This document shows positions 53,253 to 62,590 of a stretch of DNA of 64,000 nucleotides, piece by piece. The stretch's first letter is position 1. Every line of letters starts with the position of its first letter. The position numbers and the translations under genes are program-made. The stretch is taken from positions 1,641,530-1,705,529 of the forward strand of contig NZ_JAPHEH010000001.1 in assembly GCF_029607905.1 (NCBI RefSeq). The letters are read 5' to 3'. Source of the DNA: Thiovibrio frasassiensis. GTDB lineage: Bacteria > Desulfobacterota > Desulfobulbia > Desulfobulbales > Desulfurivibrionaceae. The notes under the pieces were generated by a model. That model saw nothing but the letters and a program-made list of their open reading frames with translations, made no database searches and had not been told where the DNA came from.

Positions 53253-54107
53253 TCAGCTCTTGCCTCGGAAGAGATGGTGGGCCAATGGGCCTTTTCCTTG
53301 GCCGAGGGTAAGGTTCGCACTCTGCCGCAAAAGGGTATCCAGGAAAGAGACCGTTTTGCAGAATGCCTCCTGGTCATTGCCGAGGAGCAGATGGTAAGCG
53401 GCAAAGGCTGAGGCAAAGGTGCAGCCGGTGCCATGGGTGTTTACCGTGGTGATCCGGGCATGATTGACCGAGAAAATCTCGGGCCCTGTTTCCTGTCTGA
53501 GGATCAGAAAATCCTCCACTTCAGCGTCCTGTTCCCGGATATGCCCTCCGGTGAGCGCAATGGCTCGTAATTTCGGGTATTGGCTCAGCAAACCGGTTGC
53601 CGCAGCGAGCGCTTCCTGCACCGTTTCGAGGTGTCGGCCTGTAAGAGTCGCCAGTTCGGGGAGGTTGGGGGTGAGAACCGTGGCGGTGTTGAGCAGGGCC
53701 AGCAGGCCGGTATTGTCTGCCGATTTTTGGAAGAGATCGTGACCGTCGCTTGCCCGCAACACGGGGTCGCAGATAATCTCACCGGAAAAATTGTGCAGGG
53801 CCTCGGCCATTGCCCCGGCGATTGCATCGGTGCCAAGCATGCCGGTCTTGATGTGGCTGACGGGCAGATCCGCTAGAACCAATTGGATCTGTTGTTTGAC
53901 AAACTCCGGGGCAATAGGCAGACAGGCGGCAACGCCGACACTGTTTTGCGCGGTCAGACAGGTGATCACCGCTCCCCCATAGACCCCGATGGCGGTGAAG
54001 GTTTTGAGATCCGCCTGGATGCCCGCCCCGCCGGAGGGGTCGGAGCCGGCAATACTCAGGATCGCCCGGGAAGGTCGTTGGCCCGGGAGAACTGCTTCTT
54101 GGGTCAT
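53253..54107 (-). CDS. thiD: Hydroxymethylpyrimidine/phosphomethylpyrimidine kinase
   Basis: 284 residues from ATG 54107; the frame is open 59 codons further but that would overlap slyD. Ribokinase-fold thiamine biosynthesis enzyme that phosphorylates HMP and then HMP-P. Seen: ILSIAGSDPSGGAGIQADLK with the substrate-binding region, TCLTAQNSVGV, HIKTGMLG, DPVLRASDG, and the C-terminal anion hole and catalytic Asp-Cys region NTHGTGCTFASAFAA (usually GTHGTGC/DTxGAGD). Lies 16 bases after slyD in a minus-strand operon. Confidence 0.94.
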   Translation of the reverse strand: MTQEAVLPGQRPSRAILSIAGSDPSGGAGIQADLKTFTAIGVYGGAVITCLTAQNSVGVAACLPIAPEFVKQQIQLVLADLPVSHIKTGMLGTDAIAGAMAEALHNFSGEIICDPVLRASDGHDLFQKSADNTGLLALLNTATVLTPNLPELATLTGRHLETVQEALAAATGLLSQYPKLRAIALTGGHIREQDAEVEDFLILRQETGPEIFSVNHARITTVNTHGTGCTFASAFAAYHLLLGNDQEAFCKTVSFLDTLLRQSANLTLGQGKGPLAHHLFRGKS

Positions 54108-54123
54108 GGGGAAAAGGCCCGGT

Positions 54124-54651
54124 TCAGGCGCAACCGCAGCCGCGGTTCGGGGTGCAGCCGCCCTTGTTGTCCGAACTGCCCGTGGCACAACCGCAGCCGG
54201 TGCTCGCGGGAGCTTCAGTGTCAATGGAAAGCAGGGTGATCTGATAGATGATATCCTGGCCAGCCAGGGGATGATTGAAGTCAACGGTCATTGTTTCCGC
54301 CTCAACCGAGAGTACCGTGGCCGGAATCTTGTGTTGTTGGCCATCCTGTTCCATGTCCATGCCGACGATCATCCCCGGGGCGATGGCTTGGTCGGCAAAG
54401 CCCTGCCGGGGCACGGTCATGATCAGGTCTTCATTTTTCAGGCCGTAGGCATCCTTGGCCGCAACGGTGATGCTCTTGGTTTCCTGGGCAGCCATGCCCA
54501 GCACCGCCTGTTCAAAGGCGGGCAGCACACTGCCGGTTCCGAGCTGGAACTGCAGGGGGCCGGTATCCTGGGAGGAATCAAATTTTTCTCCGGTGGAGAG
54601 AAGGCCATCGTAGACAATGGTGACGGAATCGTTTTCGCAAACTCGCTGCAT
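54124..54651 (-). CDS. slyD: SlyD-like FKBP-type peptidyl-prolyl isomerase
   Basis: 175 residues from ATG 54651 with AAGGAG upstream. The FKBP halves (VTIVYDGLLSTGEKFDSS and GTGSVLPAFEQAVLGM) surround an IF chaperone insert (about 70-125, GLKNEDLIMTVPRQGFADQA onward), followed by VDFNHPLAGQDIIYQITL. The C-terminal tail GCGCATGSSDNKGGC plus RGCGC is rich in Cys, resembling the metal-binding tail of E. coli SlyD (His-rich there), which supplies nickel to hydrogenases. Confidence 0.92.
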   Translation of the reverse strand: MQRVCENDSVTIVYDGLLSTGEKFDSSQDTGPLQFQLGTGSVLPAFEQAVLGMAAQETKSITVAAKDAYGLKNEDLIMTVPRQGFADQAIAPGMIVGMDMEQDGQQHKIPATVLSVEAETMTVDFNHPLAGQDIIYQITLLSIDTEAPASTGCGCATGSSDNKGGCTPNRGCGCA

Positions 54652-54721
54652 GGTATATTGCTCCTTTATCTGTAACGGAAGTGTTCTGATTGCATATAGA
54701 TAAGACCGCCGGGGCGTGGGG

Positions 54722-54949
54722 TCAAGGTCGACCCTGGGACAGCCACCACTTGAGGCCAAGGAGTAGCAGCGGCGCAAGATGAAACAAGAGGTCAAAGATG
54801 TCAATTGGCCGATGGAGCTGGCCGTTTTTTAGCATGAGAATCTTTTCCACCACATGCGGCATGGGGTGGAAGGGGGCCAGCAACATGAAGATCGCAAAAA
54901 CGATCAGGATCGAAAAAGGCAGTTGGTCAAGGAATTGGAGCATGGTCAC
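54722..54949 (-). CDS. Small two-helix membrane protein
   Basis: 75 residues from GTG 54949 or 73 from ATG 54943. Two TM helices (about 10-28, FSILIVFAIFMLLAPF, and 52-68, FDLLFHLAPLLLLGLKWWL) are joined by a conserved-looking loop PHVVEKILMLKNGQLHRPID. I recall similar short proteins in delta-proteobacteria that databases sometimes label as RND transporter, but at this size it cannot itself be a pump. Its start overlaps the stop of the 500-residue gene (GTGA), showing coupling. Confidence 0.7.
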   Translation of the reverse strand: MTMLQFLDQLPFSILIVFAIFMLLAPFHPMPHVVEKILMLKNGQLHRPIDIFDLLFHLAPLLLLGLKWWLSQGRP

Positions 54950-56448
54950 ACTCTGGCGCTTTCGAGGTTTGCGGTGCGGACTTCCAGCTTGGCGATAAGG
55001 CGGCCTACCGTGGTTTTGTGTGCCTGGCTGGGTTTTTCGTCCGTGTCGTCGGTGCTGAAATCGGTGGTCTCAAAGCTGTAGAGCATTTTTTCGACTCTGG
55101 AGCCGTAGGTGCTTATGGTTTCTTTGGCGGCCAGAAACAACCCCTCGTAAGGAAAGGGGCGTTCAAAGTCGGAGAGTTTGGCTTCGATGAAGTTGTGCAG
55201 CCTGCTGATGTCTGCCTTGGTGTTGCCATAGTAAATGTCGCAGGTGTTGAGGAGATCGATGAGTATATGGTGCAGATCCTCGGATTTTACGGTTTTCTGG
55301 CCGCCGGCGGCGCTGAACAGCAGTTTGATCGCTCGCACAAAACCTTTCATGCCCATGAAAAAATCGGCGGTTTTCTCGGCGGCAACCGTGTTTGGATTTA
55401 CCGGGGAGCCTGGTTCACTGATCCTCCGTTTCATCTCCGGCAGAATGGTGTTTTTTATGGTGTAATGCAGGGTGCGCGTTTCCTCCAGAACAATGGGAAG
55501 AAATTGAATCTGTTTCAGGCTCTGTGCCTTATTCCGCAGGCCGATAAGATTTTTGGCCAGGCTGGCGGTGATGGGCTCGATCCTTTCAAGAATTGCCCGG
55601 GCCGGTTTTTCCCGCAGGTCGATGAGCTCCTGTTGGAGTGTGTCAATCGCCTTACATTCTCCTGGGAGATTTTTCAGGAAAAACTCAATGAATTCCTTGA
55701 GTTGATCGGTGGCAGCGATTGCCGTCTGAAGATTATGGTCGACGATGGTCCGTGCGAGTCCGGGCAGGCTGTTCAGGTCGATATGGCGGATTCTTTTCTC
55801 CAGATCAATGGCCTGGAGGTGATAGCTATGGAGGGAGGGGGTATCGCTCTTGTCGTTTTTGTCTTTAACCATGCGATAAAAATCATACCCTTCAGTGACC
55901 ATTGGTGCGGTTCGACTGTTGAGTTCCTTGGTCAGGGGGAGCAGGCCGGCCAACGAAAGGTGGGCCCGAAGGGTTTTGTCCGCTTCGATCAAAAGGGTGA
56001 TCTGCTCGCGCCAGTTTTTTACGGTGTTTTGATAGTTCGCGCATTCTGTGACAATTGTTTGCGCCTGGCTGACAGCCTTGAAGGGCTGGATGGTTTTGCG
56101 GCGGATATCGATACTCAGGGAGCCCAGCTCGTTTTCGCATTGTTCGATATGCTTGAGGATCCTCGTTGCTTTTTCAGGATGCTGGTCCCTGGCTTCGGCC
56201 ATGGTATTCGGCAGACCGAGAGCCTCCATGATCTGGAGATAGCTGTTGCAATTGAAATCATGCCACTGGGTCACGCGGGGGTCGGCGGAGAGGGTGAGTG
56301 TTTCTTTTTTTTGCGCGGCCAGAGTCGCTTTGGCCTGGTTGATAACCCCTTCGGCTTGGCCAAGCGTGGCAGACTGGCCATGAGCCATCCCTGCCGGGGG
56401 TTGGTCAAGGTTGGGCTGCATGGAGGCAAAGGATACGGGGGTGATCAT
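54946..56448 (-). CDS. Hypothetical 500-residue alpha-helical protein
   Basis: No family recognised. No signal peptide and no TM segment, so probably cytoplasmic. Composition is helical with charged heptad-like stretches (VSQAQTIVTECANYQ, IKLLFSAAGGQKTV and SRLHNFIEAKLSDFE). Several aromatic-rich clusters occur (VTEGYDFYRMVKDK, NTCDIYYGNTKAD). The antisense frame over the same DNA is almost as long, but its composition (Gly/Phe-rich, His-rich) is not protein-like. First gene of a unit continuing with the small membrane protein, slyD and thiD. Confidence 0.8.
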   Translation of the reverse strand: MITPVSFASMQPNLDQPPAGMAHGQSATLGQAEGVINQAKATLAAQKKETLTLSADPRVTQWHDFNCNSYLQIMEALGLPNTMAEARDQHPEKATRILKHIEQCENELGSLSIDIRRKTIQPFKAVSQAQTIVTECANYQNTVKNWREQITLLIEADKTLRAHLSLAGLLPLTKELNSRTAPMVTEGYDFYRMVKDKNDKSDTPSLHSYHLQAIDLEKRIRHIDLNSLPGLARTIVDHNLQTAIAATDQLKEFIEFFLKNLPGECKAIDTLQQELIDLREKPARAILERIEPITASLAKNLIGLRNKAQSLKQIQFLPIVLEETRTLHYTIKNTILPEMKRRISEPGSPVNPNTVAAEKTADFFMGMKGFVRAIKLLFSAAGGQKTVKSEDLHHILIDLLNTCDIYYGNTKADISRLHNFIEAKLSDFERPFPYEGLFLAAKETISTYGSRVEKMLYSFETTDFSTDDTDEKPSQAHKTTVGRLIAKLEVRTANLESARV

Positions 56449-56682
56449 GGTCCGTGGCTTTATCTAAATTGATGAGAAAAAGGGGAAAAAAGGTTTTCTG
56501 GGCTCGAGTCGAGTCTGGTTGAGCAACATCGGAAACCTAAAAAAATAGTCTTTTTTCCAAGGATATGCTACTTTAATTTTCCCGAATTTCTGGGGGGAGA
56601 TGTTTCTGGATCCCTGCTCTTGCCGCAACTACTTGACAAGATAGAAAGATCGGCATATTTTGCATTTTTTTCAGGTGTCGGC

Positions 56683-56883
56683 ATGGAGCTGGTCTGCGAA
56701 AAATATCAAGAAAAGGTTGTTTCTCGAAAGGCTGTCTGCCGGAGGCCCCGGGAATATTGTAAGTTCAGAAGCGCCTGCTTGATCCATTTTCTGGCCAGGG
56801 AAAAAACTGGTGCGGAGAAAGGGGCGGAGGACATGGACGGAGCAGGCAGGGAGTCGATGCCTGGCGTTGCGGGAGAATTATGA
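56683..56883 (+). CDS. Small Cys-motif protein overlapping hisI
   Basis: 66 residues from ATG 56683, with AGGTG 5 bases upstream; the frame is open 21 codons earlier. It shows [19 protein letters not shown], then [18 protein letters not shown], a C-x14-C-x6-C-x5-C pattern that could hold a metal or iron-sulfur centre. The stop overlaps the hisI start as ATGA, which argues that it is translated and coupled. No assigned function. Confidence 0.6.
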   Translation: MELVCEKYQEKVVSRKAVCRRPREYCKFRSACLIHFLAREKTGAEKGAEDMDGAGRESMPGVAGEL

Positions 56884-57257
56884 GTGTGCTGCGATTTGAC
56901 AAAGGAGGCGGCCTGTTACCGGCCATTGCCCAGGATCACCTGACCAAGGAGGTCCTCATGCTTGCCTATATTAACGAAGAGTCCTGGCAAAAGACCCTGG
57001 AAACCGGCAAGGCCCATTACTGGAGCCGCTCCCGGGGAAAATTGTGGCTCAAGGGCGAATCCTCCGGGCATGTGCAGTTGGTAAAAGAAATCCTGGTTGA
57101 CTGTGACGCCGATACCGTGGTCTTTCTGGTGGAACAGTTGGGCGGGGCCGCCTGCCACAAGGGGTACCGGAGCTGTTTTTTTAGGAAGGTGCAGGGGAGC
57201 GAGCTAGAGGTAAACGATACGCCGGTGTTTGATCCCGGGAAGGTTTATAACAAATGA
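56880..57257 (+). CDS. hisI: Phosphoribosyl-AMP cyclohydrolase
   Basis: 125 residues, monofunctional (no HisE domain). Third step of histidine synthesis, opening the PR-AMP ring. Seen are [38 protein letters not shown], and the metal-binding segments [14 protein letters not shown] and [14 protein letters not shown], which carry the conserved Cys and Asp. The stop overlaps the hisG start by 4 bases. Confidence 0.96.
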   Translation: MSVLRFDKGGGLLPAIAQDHLTKEVLMLAYINEESWQKTLETGKAHYWSRSRGKLWLKGESSGHVQLVKEILVDCDADTVVFLVEQLGGAACHKGYRSCFFRKVQGSELEVNDTPVFDPGKVYNK

Positions 57258-58126
57258 ACATCTTGAAACTGGGTATTCCCAAGGGCAGTCTGGAAAAAGC
57301 GACCATCGAACTTTTTGAGAAGTCGGGCTGGCGGATCAAACTCTCCTCGCGCAATTATTTTCCGGAGGTGGATGATCTCGAGTTGTCGTGCTCCATCTGT
57401 CGCCCCCAGGAAATGTCCAGCTATGTGGAAAAGGAAGTGTTGGACGCGGGGATTACCGGCAAGGACTGGACCCTCGAGAATGAGTCCGACATCGTGGTGG
57501 TGGCCGACCTGATCTATTCCAAGGTCAGCAAGCGCCCGACCCGCTGGGTTCTTGCCGTGCCGGGGGATTCCAAGATTCAGAGACTTGAGGATCTGGAAGG
57601 CAAGAAGATCGCCACCGAGCTGGTGGGCTATACCCGGAAATTTTTCGCCCAAAAGGGCATCAACGTCGAGATCTCCTTTTCCTGGGGGGCCACCGAGGCC
57701 AAGGTCGTTTCCGGCCTGGCCGACGCCATCGTCGAGGTCACCGAGACGGAAAGCACCATCCGGGCCCATGGCTTACGGATCATCCACGAATTGATGACCT
57801 CCAACACCCAGTTCATCGCCTCCAAGGCCGCCTGGGCTGATCCCTGGAAACGGGAGAAGATCGAGAATATCGCCCTGCTGTTGCAGGGGGCGCTGCGGGC
57901 CGACAAGATTGTTGGTCTGAAGATGAACGTGCCCCAGACGCATCTCGACCAGGTGATCAGTATCCTGCCCAGCATGAATGGGCCCACGGTATCGCCCCTG
58001 TATCACTCCGAATGGTTTTCCGTGGAAACGGTCATCTCCGAGCATGAGGTGCGGGATCTTATCCCGAAGCTTTTAAAGAACGGGGCCGAAGGGATCATCG
58101 AATATTCCTTGAACAAGGTTATCTGA
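57254..58126 (+). CDS. hisG: ATP phosphoribosyltransferase, long form
   Basis: 290 residues, the HisG_L form with a C-terminal ACT-like regulatory domain (about 215-290) that binds histidine and does not need HisZ. Seen are [20 protein letters not shown], the PRPP-binding-loop region [20 protein letters not shown], and the late domain [20 protein letters not shown]. First and committed step of histidine synthesis, here grouped only with hisI. Confidence 0.95.
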   Translation: MNILKLGIPKGSLEKATIELFEKSGWRIKLSSRNYFPEVDDLELSCSICRPQEMSSYVEKEVLDAGITGKDWTLENESDIVVVADLIYSKVSKRPTRWVLAVPGDSKIQRLEDLEGKKIATELVGYTRKFFAQKGINVEISFSWGATEAKVVSGLADAIVEVTETESTIRAHGLRIIHELMTSNTQFIASKAAWADPWKREKIENIALLLQGALRADKIVGLKMNVPQTHLDQVISILPSMNGPTVSPLYHSEWFSVETVISEHEVRDLIPKLLKNGAEGIIEYSLNKVI

Positions 58127-58179
58127 GCTGTCGTTCACTGTGTGCTCTGCCGGTCTGTCCCGTAGATCGGCATAATGAC

Positions 58180-58217
58180 CCGTAACGCAGCAGCGTTGTT
58201 TCCGCTGTTGTTTACGG
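58180..58217 (+). other. Imperfect hairpin in the hisG-engB gap
   Basis: CCGTAA (58180-58185) pairs with TTACGG (58212-58217), and CAGCAGCG pairs with CGCTGTTG with one G-T pair around a 7-base loop. No T-run. The surroundings also carry CGTAACGG and CGCCTAA, words shared with the hairpins at 1326 and 37407. Confidence 0.4.
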
Positions 58218-58321
58218 AGAGGGCGACGAATCGAGCAGTTGTTTCGTAACGGCGCCTAAGTTTCATCCGGACAGGGCTGTCAATCAAGGTTGTGGCGACT
58301 GTGTTTCGCCAGGGAGAAAAT

Positions 58322-58918
58322 GTGACCGACTCTGCCGTGAATTACGCGAAGATCGAATTTGTGAAAAGCGCCTTCAAAATGGCGCAATTGCCCGAGGAGC
58401 CTTTGCCGGAAATCGCCTTTGCCGGACGCTCCAATGTGGGTAAATCGAGTCTGATCAACCGGTTGGTCAATCGCAAGGGGCTGGTCAAGGTCAGCGCCCG
58501 CCCAGGCAAGACCCAGAGCCTCAATTATTTTCTGGTGGACGAAAAGCTCTATCTGGTCGATCTGCCGGGCTACGGCTTTGCCAAGGTCTCCAAAAAACTC
58601 CAGGACGAGTGGCAGGGGCTGGTGACCGAGTACCTTTCCACCAGCCCAACCCTGCGTTGCGTGGTGGTGCTGATCGACCTCCGACACCTTCTGAAGGCCC
58701 AGGACCGGGAATTGGTCGAGTGGCTCAGGATGAGGGGCCGCCCTTTTATCATCGTCTATACCAAGCGGGACAAGCTTTCCAATAACGAGCAGGCCAAGCA
58801 GGCCGCGAACCTCGATGCCGCCCTCGGACTGAACAAGCAGGAGCGGGTGTTGTTTTCTGCGAAAACTGGGGAAGGAAAGGAAGCATTGATGGCGGCAATC
58901 GCCACTTTTCTCGGGTAG
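58322..58918 (+). CDS. engB: Ribosome biogenesis GTP-binding protein YsxC/EngB
   Basis: 198 residues from GTG 58322; AGGGAG lies 6 bases before it, and a GTG 10 codons upstream is the longest option. GTPase motifs: G1 GRSNVGKSS, G2/switch I ARPGKTQSLNYFLV, G3 DLPGYGFAKVSK, G4 TKRDKL, G5 SAKTGEG. EngB assists late assembly of the 50S subunit and is essential in many bacteria. Confidence 0.95.
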   Translation: MTDSAVNYAKIEFVKSAFKMAQLPEEPLPEIAFAGRSNVGKSSLINRLVNRKGLVKVSARPGKTQSLNYFLVDEKLYLVDLPGYGFAKVSKKLQDEWQGLVTEYLSTSPTLRCVVVLIDLRHLLKAQDRELVEWLRMRGRPFIIVYTKRDKLSNNEQAKQAANLDAALGLNKQERVLFSAKTGEGKEALMAAIATFLG

Positions 58919-58996
58919 TTTTTTTCTCGTTGTGATCAGGATGACAATGCCGCCGGTCTCTGGCTTGGGGCTTCTCTTTTTTTTGGAAGTGTGAGG

Positions 58997-59281
58997 ATGG
59001 AAGCAATGATTATACAGGATGAATGGCACTGTTGGCAGATTACCCTTTGCGGGAGCGAGGAGAGCTGTCTCGCCTGGAAGCAGGGGCTTGAGGAAAGGCC
59101 GTGCTGGGAGGTTGCCCAGGAACTGGACGATTACCGGAGCGCGCTCAATGTCTGCAAGGACTGTATCGTCTTTATCTCAAAAGAGAACAGCGCAGCCTTA
59201 AGCGAAGAAGAGGTGCAGGAAATCTTGGAGCGCAAGATTGAGTGCGTGCTTGCCACCCAATGTCCCAGGCGCAGGACATGA
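58997..59281 (+). CDS. Small Cys-rich protein with CWE motif
   Basis: About 94 residues; ATG 58997 and ATG 59006 are both possible starts. Six or more Cys: HCWQITLCGSEESCLAW, then PCWEVAQELDDYRSALNVC and KDCIVFI, ending ECVLATQCPRRR. The P-C-W-E ... C-x2-C spacing resembles the CWE motif at the tail of the MerR protein at 45117 and may bind a metal or iron-sulfur centre. Function unknown. Convergent with lepA. Confidence 0.65.
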   Translation: MEAMIIQDEWHCWQITLCGSEESCLAWKQGLEERPCWEVAQELDDYRSALNVCKDCIVFISKENSAALSEEEVQEILERKIECVLATQCPRRRT

Positions 59282-59360
59282 GAAGAAGGTGACGGTGGGG
59301 CGCCTGAATTCCGGCGGATGTTCCCGGGGTCTCTAGTGCAAAGACAAGATGGTCCGGGTC

Positions 59361-61154
59361 TTACTGATCTGACTTGAGCACCGCCAGGAAAGCGCTTTGC
59401 GGGATCTCCACGTTGCCCACGGTTTTCATCCGCTTCTTGCCCGCCTTCTGTTTTTCCAGCAGTTTCCGTTTGCGGCTGATGTCGCCGCCGTAGCATTTCG
59501 CCAGTACGTCCTTGCGCAGGGCGGAGATGGTTTCCCTGCCGATGATGGTGCCCCCCACCGCCGCCTGGATGGCGATCTTGAACATCTGGCGCGGAATTTC
59601 CTCTTTCAGCTTTTCGCAGGCATGGAGGCCGCGCGCTCTGGCGTTGTTGCGGTGCACCAATTGGGAGAGGGCGTCCACCCGCTCGCCGTTCACCAGGATG
59701 TCCAGCTTGACCAGATCGCTTTCCCGGTAATCCAAGAGATCAAAATCAAAGGAACCATACCCCTGGGTGATGGATTTGAGTCGGTCGTAGAAGTCGTAGA
59801 TGATTTCTCCCAAGGGCAGTTCGCAGGTGAACTCGATACGGCCGGGCATGGGGTAATGGTAATGGGTGTTTTCGCCGCGCCGCTCCATGCAGAGGGTCAT
59901 CACCACCCCCATGTAGCGTTCCGGGATGAGGATGGTGGCCTTGATATATGGCTCCTCGACGCGGTCGATGGTGGTCGGGTCCGGGTAATGGGCCGGATTG
60001 TCCACCTCTTTCATCGTCCCGTCCTTGAGGAAGAGGTGGTAGTTCACCGAAGGTACGGTGAGGATGAGTGAAAGGTCGAACTCCCGTTCCAACCGTTCCT
60101 GGACCACCTCCAGGTGAAGCAACCCCAAAAATCCGCAGCGAAAGCCGAAGCCCAGCGCGGTGGATGCGTCTTTTTGGAAGGAAAGGGAGGCGTCATTGAG
60201 GGTGAGCTTTTCCAGGGCTGTGGCCAGGGTTTCGTAGTCGTCGGTGGAGACCGGATAGATGGAGGAAAACACCACCTGCTTGACTTCCTGAAACCCCGGT
60301 AAGGCTTTGGCGCAGGGACGGTCCTTCAGGGTGAGGGTGTCGCCGGGCCTGGTGTCGGTGATGTTCTTGATCCCGGCGATGATGTAGCCGACCTGGCCTG
60401 CGCTCAATTCATTTTGGGGTTCGCGGGTCAGGCGGAAAAAGCCCACCTCTTCGACCCGGTAGGCGGCCTTGTTGGACATGAAGAGGATGGTGTCCCCGGC
60501 CTTGACCTTCCCTTCAAAGAGGCGGCAGGAAATGATGGTCCCCCGGAACGGATCGTAGAATGCGTCAAAGATCAGGGCCTCCAGAGGTTTTTCCGGGTCG
60601 CCCTTGGGCGGAGGCAGGAGATTGACCACCGCCTCCAGCACGCTCTCCACGCCCAACCCGGTTTTGGCGGAACAGAGCTGGATGTGGTCGGCGTCCAAGC
60701 CGAGGTCTTCCTCGATCTGCAGGGCAACTCCCTCCGGGTTTGCAGAGGGGAGATCGATCTTGTTGATGACCGGGATTATTTCCAGGTTATGTTCCATGGC
60801 CAGGTAGAGATTGGCCAGGGTCTGGGCTTCAATGCCCTGGGCCGCGTCAACAAGGAGCAGCGCTCCTTCGCAGGAGGCGAGGGCCCGGGAGACCTCGTAG
60901 CTGAAATCGACGTGGCCCGGGGTGTCAACGAGGTTGAGGATGTAGTCCTTGCCGTTCTTGGCCCGGTAAGGAAGGCAGATCGCCTGGCTTTTGATGGTGA
61001 TGCCGCGCTCCCGCTCGATATCCATGCTGTCGAGGAGCTGGTCGTGGAACTGGCGGTCGGTAACCATGCCGCAGAGTTGGATAAAGCGGTCGGCCAGGGT
61101 GGATTTTCCGTGATCGATATGGGCGATGATGCTGAAATTTCGAATGTTTTCCAT
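59361..61154 (-). CDS. lepA: Elongation factor 4 (LepA)
   Basis: 597-residue translational GTPase that acts on stalled or mistranslocated ribosomes. GTPase motifs: [14 protein letters not shown] (G1), RGIT (G2), VDTPGHVDF (G3), NKIDLPSA (G4). Domains II-III follow ([20 protein letters not shown]), then the EF-G-like domain V and the LepA-specific C-terminal domain with [18 protein letters not shown]. Divergent from rpoH across a 395-base gap. Confidence 0.97.
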   Translation of the reverse strand: MENIRNFSIIAHIDHGKSTLADRFIQLCGMVTDRQFHDQLLDSMDIERERGITIKSQAICLPYRAKNGKDYILNLVDTPGHVDFSYEVSRALASCEGALLLVDAAQGIEAQTLANLYLAMEHNLEIIPVINKIDLPSANPEGVALQIEEDLGLDADHIQLCSAKTGLGVESVLEAVVNLLPPPKGDPEKPLEALIFDAFYDPFRGTIISCRLFEGKVKAGDTILFMSNKAAYRVEEVGFFRLTREPQNELSAGQVGYIIAGIKNITDTRPGDTLTLKDRPCAKALPGFQEVKQVVFSSIYPVSTDDYETLATALEKLTLNDASLSFQKDASTALGFGFRCGFLGLLHLEVVQERLEREFDLSLILTVPSVNYHLFLKDGTMKEVDNPAHYPDPTTIDRVEEPYIKATILIPERYMGVVMTLCMERRGENTHYHYPMPGRIEFTCELPLGEIIYDFYDRLKSITQGYGSFDFDLLDYRESDLVKLDILVNGERVDALSQLVHRNNARARGLHACEKLKEEIPRQMFKIAIQAAVGGTIIGRETISALRKDVLAKCYGGDISRKRKLLEKQKAGKKRMKTVGNVEIPQSAFLAVLKSDQ

Positions 61155-61549
61155 GGGTAATCCGGGGAAGTCCTGTTTTTTCGGTCGGGCAGTTGTTGTA
61201 CTGTATCAGAAAAGAAGATGGACCGGGAAAAAGGGGAACAGGTCACAGGTCCGCAACACAAAAGATTAAGAGTATAAGGCAATAACCGCTGCCGGTCGTT
61301 TCCGCTTTCTGCTGTAATCGAGGTTTCTCGAAGTCTGCGCTTCTCTGCGACTTCAACAACCAGGGAAATCTGCGGGAAAAAGGTACTGATCCCACAGAAG
61401 AGGGTATCTATCATAAAAAGATAGCCTTGGAAAGGCAATTTAAAAAAGGGATTGGCGTTCCCTTCGTGATTGAATGCGATACGCGGCATGCGAGAGAAGC
61501 GTCTTGCCGTTGTGGAAAGAGATTGACCTTTGGCGCGGTTCTAATAATA
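61155..61549. promoter_or_regulatory. lepA-rpoH divergent intergenic region
   Basis: 395 bases without a convincing gene. It must hold promoters for lepA (left) and rpoH (right). A small hairpin CTATC/GATAG with loop ATAAAAA lies about 130 bases before rpoH. TTGACC (61523-61528) followed 16 bases later by TAATAA, ending in the A of the rpoH ATG, looks like a promoter, but that would make the transcript leaderless for ATG 61559, so it is doubtful. Confidence 0.3.
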
Positions 61550-62536
61550 ATGGCACTCATGAAAGAAGACCCGGAACTCCTTGATATAAGCAATGATGAT
61601 GCAGAAGAGCAGGAAGTGCTGCATCCCCTGGTCGCCCTGCCCGATGACGAGAATCTCCCGGCCCTGGGCAATGCGGGGCTCCATCGGTATCTGCAGGAGA
61701 TCAGCCAGTACAAGCTCATGACCCGGGAAGAGACCGATGAGCTGGCCCGTCATTTTCAGGAAACCGGTGACCCGGAAGCGGCCTATAAGCTGGTGACCTC
61801 CAATCTCCGGTTGGTGGTCAAGGTGGCCATGGATTTCCAGAAATACTGGATGCAGAACTTTTTGGATCTGATCCAGGAGGGCAATGTCGGGTTGGTGCAG
61901 GCGGTGAAAAAGTTCGATCCTTACCGGCAGGTGAAGTTTTCCTATTATGCCGCCTACTGGATTCGGGCCTATATCTTGAAGTTTATTATGGATAACTGGC
62001 GGCTGGTCAAGATCGGCACCACCCAGGCCCAGCGCAAATTGTTTTTCAGCTTGAATAAAGAAAAAAAACTGCTAGAATCGCAGGGCTTTGCGCCCGAGGT
62101 CAAATTGCTGGCAGAGCGCCTCAATGTCAAGGAAAGCGAAGTCATTGAGATGAGTCAGCGCATGGACAACTGGGATGTCTCCCTGGAAAGTCCGGTGCGG
62201 GAAGGCTCCGATGAGGAGCAGAAGAATTTTCTCCCCATGGTCGGGCCCACCGTGGAAGAACGGGTGGCGGAAAAGGAAGTGCAGGAATGGATGGGCACGG
62301 TTCTTGAGAAACTGCGGGAGACCTTAAACGACAAGGAAAAGGCCATTCTGGCCAGCCGGCTGTTGAGTGACGAGCCTCTTACCCTGCAGGACATTGCCGA
62401 CCAGTTTGGTATCTCTCGGGAACGGGTGCGGCAGATCGAGGTCAATCTCCTGAAGAAGATGCGGGAATATTTTGAAAAAGAAGTCCCTGATATTAAAGAT
62501 TTTCTTGCCGAATTTCTCAACCCCTGGCGCTCCTGA
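61550..62536 (+). CDS. rpoH: RNA polymerase sigma factor RpoH (sigma-32 type)
   Basis: About 328 residues from ATG 61550 (ATG 61559 also possible; the frame is open to TTG 61427). Region 1.2/2: LHRYLQEISQYKLMTREETD, NLRLVVKVAMDFQKYWMQNF, LDLIQEGNVGLVQAVKKFDP. The diagnostic RpoH box AQRKLFFSLNKEKK is present. Region 4.2 is LTLQDIADQFGISRERVRQI. Directs transcription of heat-shock genes. No strong ribosome site is visible, and E. coli rpoH translation is itself heat-regulated by mRNA structure. A lon/dnaK context is absent. Confidence 0.92.
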   Translation: MALMKEDPELLDISNDDAEEQEVLHPLVALPDDENLPALGNAGLHRYLQEISQYKLMTREETDELARHFQETGDPEAAYKLVTSNLRLVVKVAMDFQKYWMQNFLDLIQEGNVGLVQAVKKFDPYRQVKFSYYAAYWIRAYILKFIMDNWRLVKIGTTQAQRKLFFSLNKEKKLLESQGFAPEVKLLAERLNVKESEVIEMSQRMDNWDVSLESPVREGSDEEQKNFLPMVGPTVEERVAEKEVQEWMGTVLEKLRETLNDKEKAILASRLLSDEPLTLQDIADQFGISRERVRQIEVNLLKKMREYFEKEVPDIKDFLAEFLNPWRS

Positions 62537-62590
62537 TCGCTGGATAATATTCTTCCCCGCCTTCCTGTGCGAGGCCCTGGAAAAAAACAT

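Noticed and set aside
55018-56472. 484-residue plus-strand frame opposite the 500-residue unknown gene
   Set aside because: Both frames are long, so I compared them. The minus-strand protein has normal helical composition and couples to the next gene by GTGA overlap; the plus-strand one is Gly/Phe-rich and lacks a ribosome site.
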